From contig CALBCJ010000006.1 in assembly GCA_937926975.1 (NCBI GenBank), positions 29,635 through 93,634 of the forward strand: a stretch of DNA of 64,000 nt, in the 5' to 3' direction. A program made the position numbers and the translations under genes. The DNA is from an uncultured Propionibacteriaceae bacterium. GTDB lineage: Bacteria; Actinomycetota; Actinomycetes; Propionibacteriales; Propionibacteriaceae. The notes under the pieces were generated by a model. The model was not told the origin of the DNA, ran no database searches, and saw nothing but the letters and a program-made list of their open reading frames with translations. Shown piece by piece: positions 62,783 through 64,000 of the stretch (positions within the stretch are counted from its first letter, which is position 1; each line of letters opens with the position of its first letter).

Positions 62783-63883
62783 ATGGACGTACCTGCAGGT
62801 CTGCGCTCCCCGCTCCACGAGCGCCACGTCGCCGCGGGGTCCAAGTTCGCCGAGTTTGGAGGCTGGGCGATGCCGGTGGAGTACTCCGGCGTGGTGGCCG
62901 AGCACACCGCGGTGCGGGAGCGGGTCGGGCTCTTCGACGTCAGCCACCTCGGCAAGGCGCTGGTGGCTGGTCCCGGCGCTCTCGACTACCTCAACACCCG
63001 GCTCACCAACGACTTGCGCAAGGTCGGACCCGGCCAGGCCCAGTACACGCTGCTGTGCGACGCCAGCGGTGGCACGGTCGACGACATGATCGCGTACGTG
63101 CGCAGCGAGGACGAGGTCTTCCTGATCCCGAACGCGGCCAACACCACCGAGGTCGTCCGCCGGCTGACCGACGGGGTCCCCGAAGGGGTCACCATCACCA
63201 ACCAGCACCACGACTACGCAGTGCTGGCGGTCCAGGGCACCTACTCCGACGAGGTCCTGACCGCGATCGGGCTGCCGGCCGGCCACGACTACATGCGCTT
63301 CGAGGCCGCCAGCCTGGACGGGGTCGACCTGACCGTCTGCCGCACCGGCTACACCGGCGAGCGGGGCTACGAGCTGGTCTGCCCGGCCGCGGCGGCGCCG
63401 GCGCTGTGGGACGCGGTCCTGGCGGCGGGGGAGCAGTACCAGATCCTGCCCTGCGGCCTGGGTGCCCGCGACACCCTGCGCACCGAGATGGGCTACCCGC
63501 TGCACGGCAACGACCTCGGCCCCGAGATCTCCCCGGTTGCCGCCGGCGCGACCTGGGCAGTCGGCTGGAAGAAGCCGGGCTTCGACGGCGCCGAGGCGCT
63601 GCGGGCCGAGCGGAAGAACCGCACCAGGGTCCTGCGCGGGATCAAGGCGCTGGGCCGGGGCATCCCGCGCCACGAGATGGTCGTCGTCGACGCCGACGGT
63701 ACGGCGATCGGGCAGGTCACCTCGGGCACGTTCTCGCCGAGCCTCAAGCTGGGCATCGGGCTGGCCCTGCTGCCGCCCGACACCGAGCTGGGGTCGACGG
63801 TCCTGGTGCAGATCCGCAACCGGGCGGAGAGCTTCGAGGTGGTCAAGCCGCCGTTCGTCACCCCCGGCGTACGCGACTCCTGA
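62783..63883 (+). CDS. gcvT: Glycine cleavage system T protein (aminomethyltransferase)
   Basis: 366 residues, the normal size. It has FAEFGGWAMPVEY, GLFDVSHLGKA, YTLLCDASGGTVDDMIAY, TGYTGERGYEL and the C-terminal barrel GQVTSGTFSPSL. Transfers the methylene from aminomethyl-lipoyl-GcvH to tetrahydrofolate and releases ammonia. AGGAGG stands just before the ATG. GcvH and GcvP are not in the window. Near lipA, lipB and E2, it shares the lipoyl cofactor theme. Confidence 0.97.
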   Translation: MDVPAGLRSPLHERHVAAGSKFAEFGGWAMPVEYSGVVAEHTAVRERVGLFDVSHLGKALVAGPGALDYLNTRLTNDLRKVGPGQAQYTLLCDASGGTVDDMIAYVRSEDEVFLIPNAANTTEVVRRLTDGVPEGVTITNQHHDYAVLAVQGTYSDEVLTAIGLPAGHDYMRFEAASLDGVDLTVCRTGYTGERGYELVCPAAAAPALWDAVLAAGEQYQILPCGLGARDTLRTEMGYPLHGNDLGPEISPVAAGATWAVGWKKPGFDGAEALRAERKNRTRVLRGIKALGRGIPRHEMVVVDADGTAIGQVTSGTFSPSLKLGIGLALLPPDTELGSTVLVQIRNRAESFEVVKPPFVTPGVRDS

Positions 63884-63886
63884 GCA

Positions 63887-63971
63887 GTGCTTGACTGCCC
63901 GAGCTCCGCTCGGGCTAGCCGGCTCGCTATAACCCCCGGCTGTGCTTGATCGCCGCGGCCTGCGCCGCGGC
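63887..63971. repeat. Twofold repeat of GTGCTTGA plus GC-rich hairpin after gcvT
   Basis: GTGCTTGA at 63887-63894 and 63942-63949 (55-bp period), each followed within a few bases by a strong hairpin (CCCGAGC-TCC-GCTCGGG at 63898-63914; GCCGCGGC-CTGC-GCCGCGGC at 63952-63971). Lies four bases after the gcvT stop. Could act as a terminator or be a small repeat family. Confidence 0.55.
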
Positions 63972-64000
63972 TCGGCCGCTCCGCCTGACACACCGTCTTC

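Noticed and set aside
62675..63991. N-terminal extension of PepA across gcvT
   Set aside because: Antisense shadow of gcvT; a GTG with a good ribosome site at 62674 gives the proper PepA start.

Overview
The window is GC-rich (about 70% by eye), densely coded actinobacterial chromosome. The order gcvT - pepA - [flavoprotein] - sucB-type E2 - lipB - ... - lipA - DUF4191 - ... - glnA matches the locus known in mycobacteria and relatives (Rv2211c to Rv2220 region). A Tad pilus cluster without visible pilin, a GlnR-type box before glnA and a cobalamin riboswitch also fit Actinomycetota. A member of the Propionibacteriales is my best guess, but no rRNA or other marker is present to confirm it. I saw no tRNA, rRNA, integrase, transposase or cas gene.

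Left third (1-26 kb). It opens with the start of a membrane protein running off the left edge. An ABC-2 exporter then sits in an operon with a NarL/DesK-type two-component system. Next come a polysaccharide deacetylase, a GH31 glycosidase, a MatC/SLC13-type carrier, a DUF805 protein, a spermidine-synthase-like enzyme, a Ser/Thr kinase with a single membrane anchor, xseB-xseA, a pair of small membrane proteins, ilvA-rmuC, a DUF1963 protein coupled to an M18 aminopeptidase, a luciferase-like oxidoreductase behind a striking AT-rich palindrome, a lipoprotein hydrolase and a very long HEAT-type protein interrupted by one frameshift.

Middle (26-40 kb). This is the accessory zone. After ychF there is a decayed higBA locus (a higB tail and a frameshifted higA), a MazF/PemK-type toxin overlapping an RHH antitoxin, a btuCDF cobalamin importer read from a cobalamin riboswitch, ldh, a vapBC pair whose toxin end is fused to a second higA relic, a Zn-alcohol dehydrogenase, a cupin, and a large STAND protein. 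The STAND protein has the layout N-terminal domain - nucleoside-phosphorylase-like domain - NACHT - pentapeptide repeats - WD40, and is cut by one in-frame TAG at 37161-37163. It looks like an anti-phage or conflict effector and is the most interesting object in the window.

Right third (40-64 kb). An MFS exporter, Gfo/Idh/MocA oxidoreductase and ThuA protein form a sugar-related operon behind a truncated GH3 glycosidase that is fused in frame to thuA. Then come glnA with its GlnR box and terminator, a GT4 glycosyltransferase, an ABC-F protein, DUF4191, lipA, the Tad assembly genes (prepilin peptidase, tadC, tadB, tadA, cpaE, cpaB), lipB, the E2 acyltransferase, a flavoprotein dehydrogenase, pepA and gcvT. 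Lipoate synthesis (lipA, lipB) sits close to lipoyl-dependent enzymes (E2; GcvT of the glycine cleavage system), as expected from shared cofactor use.

Two of the broken genes (HEAT, higA) would be repaired by adding one C to a C-rich run. Read-level checking should therefore come before any biological story about them.
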